Both the position numbers and the translations under genes were made by a program. The notes beneath the pieces are model-generated. The model was not told the origin of the DNA and did no database searches. It saw only the letters and a program-made list of their open reading frames with translations. Below are positions 6,429 through 6,445 of a DNA stretch of 6,445 nucleotides, piece after piece (the stretch's first letter is position 1; each line of letters opens with the position of its first letter). Source of the DNA: Actinoplanes liguriensis (GTDB lineage: Bacteria > Actinomycetota > Actinomycetes > Mycobacteriales > Micromonosporaceae); assembly GCA_000715855.1 (NCBI GenBank), contig KL571348.1, positions 1 through 6,445 of the forward strand, read 5' to 3'.

Positions 6429-6445
6429 CTGTCTCTTATACACAT
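6429..6445. other. Untrimmed Nextera/Tn5 mosaic-end adapter at contig end
   Basis: CTGTCTCTTATACACAT is identical to the first 17 of the 19 bases of the hyperactive Tn5 mosaic end used in Nextera tagmentation (CTGTCTCTTATACACATCT). The mosaic end is a synthetic hybrid of the natural IS50 outside and inside ends, and the match is to the hybrid, so this is library sequence rather than a natural transposon end. Read on the minus strand it gives ATG TGT ATA AGA GAC AG, which creates the false N-terminus MCIRDS on the NB-ARC/TPR protein. Genomic sequence ends at 6428. Confidence 0.95.

Noticed and set aside
6159..6443. Minus-strand frame starting MYKRQ
   Set aside because: Its start is translated from the Tn5 mosaic-end adapter, and the rest is the wrong frame of the NB-ARC gene.
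6429..6445. End of a natural Tn5/IS50 transposon
   Set aside because: The sequence matches the synthetic mosaic end rather than the natural outside or inside ends, and it stops at the contig edge with no transposase nearby.
1..6445. tRNA, rRNA or riboswitch
   Set aside because: Gaps between genes are only 128 and 65 bases, and I see no cloverleaf or known aptamer pattern in them.

Overview
The window is high-GC actinobacterial DNA. The GC-rich third codon positions, a NarL-type two-component pair, a secreted GH92 mannosidase with discoidin modules, and an NB-ARC/TPR protein with 'LGPDHPDTL..RGNLAYW' repeats all fit a filamentous actinomycete. A Micromonosporaceae member such as Actinoplanes is my best guess, but the sequence alone does not prove the genus. 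The right edge is not genomic. The last 17 bases (6429-6445) match the synthetic Tn5 mosaic end used in Nextera libraries, so this is the end of an assembled contig with untrimmed adapter.

Layout. (1) Bases 2-610 (+) hold the C-terminal part of a sensor histidine kinase. Its stop overlaps the start of the next gene (ATGA). (2) Bases 607-1269 (+) encode a complete NarL/LuxR-type response regulator. The two form one translationally coupled operon, which probably ends at a small hairpin over the regulator's stop codon. (3) Bases 1270-1397 are a compact regulatory interval. It holds a perfect 14-bp palindrome, a TTGACA -35-like hexamer and a 16-bp LacI-type operator-like palindrome, followed by a ribosome binding site. 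(4) Bases 1398-4499 (+) encode a secreted GH92 exo-alpha-mannosidase with two C-terminal F5/8 type C (CBM32-like) domains. (5) Bases 4500-4564 form a short convergent intergenic region. (6) Bases 4565-6428 (-) hold the C-terminal part of a STAND-type NB-ARC ATPase with a winged-helix region and a tandem array of 42-residue TPRs. Its P-loop and any N-terminal effector lie off the contig.

How the parts relate. The kinase and regulator form a signalling pair with an unknown signal. The mannosidase has its own promoter region and a LacI-like operator candidate, so it is probably controlled by a sugar-responsive repressor encoded elsewhere. Its export signal and binding modules suggest a role in trimming mannose from extracellular mannans or glycoproteins. 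The NB-ARC/TPR gene is convergent, visibly less GC-rich, and shows no functional link to the mannosidase. It belongs to a broad class of actinobacterial STAND proteins proposed to act in signalling or biological conflict. I see no clear new multi-gene system. The items most worth checking are the adapter-derived false start, the operator pair upstream of the mannosidase, the near-identical TPR DNA repeats, and the two TTA codons in those repeats.
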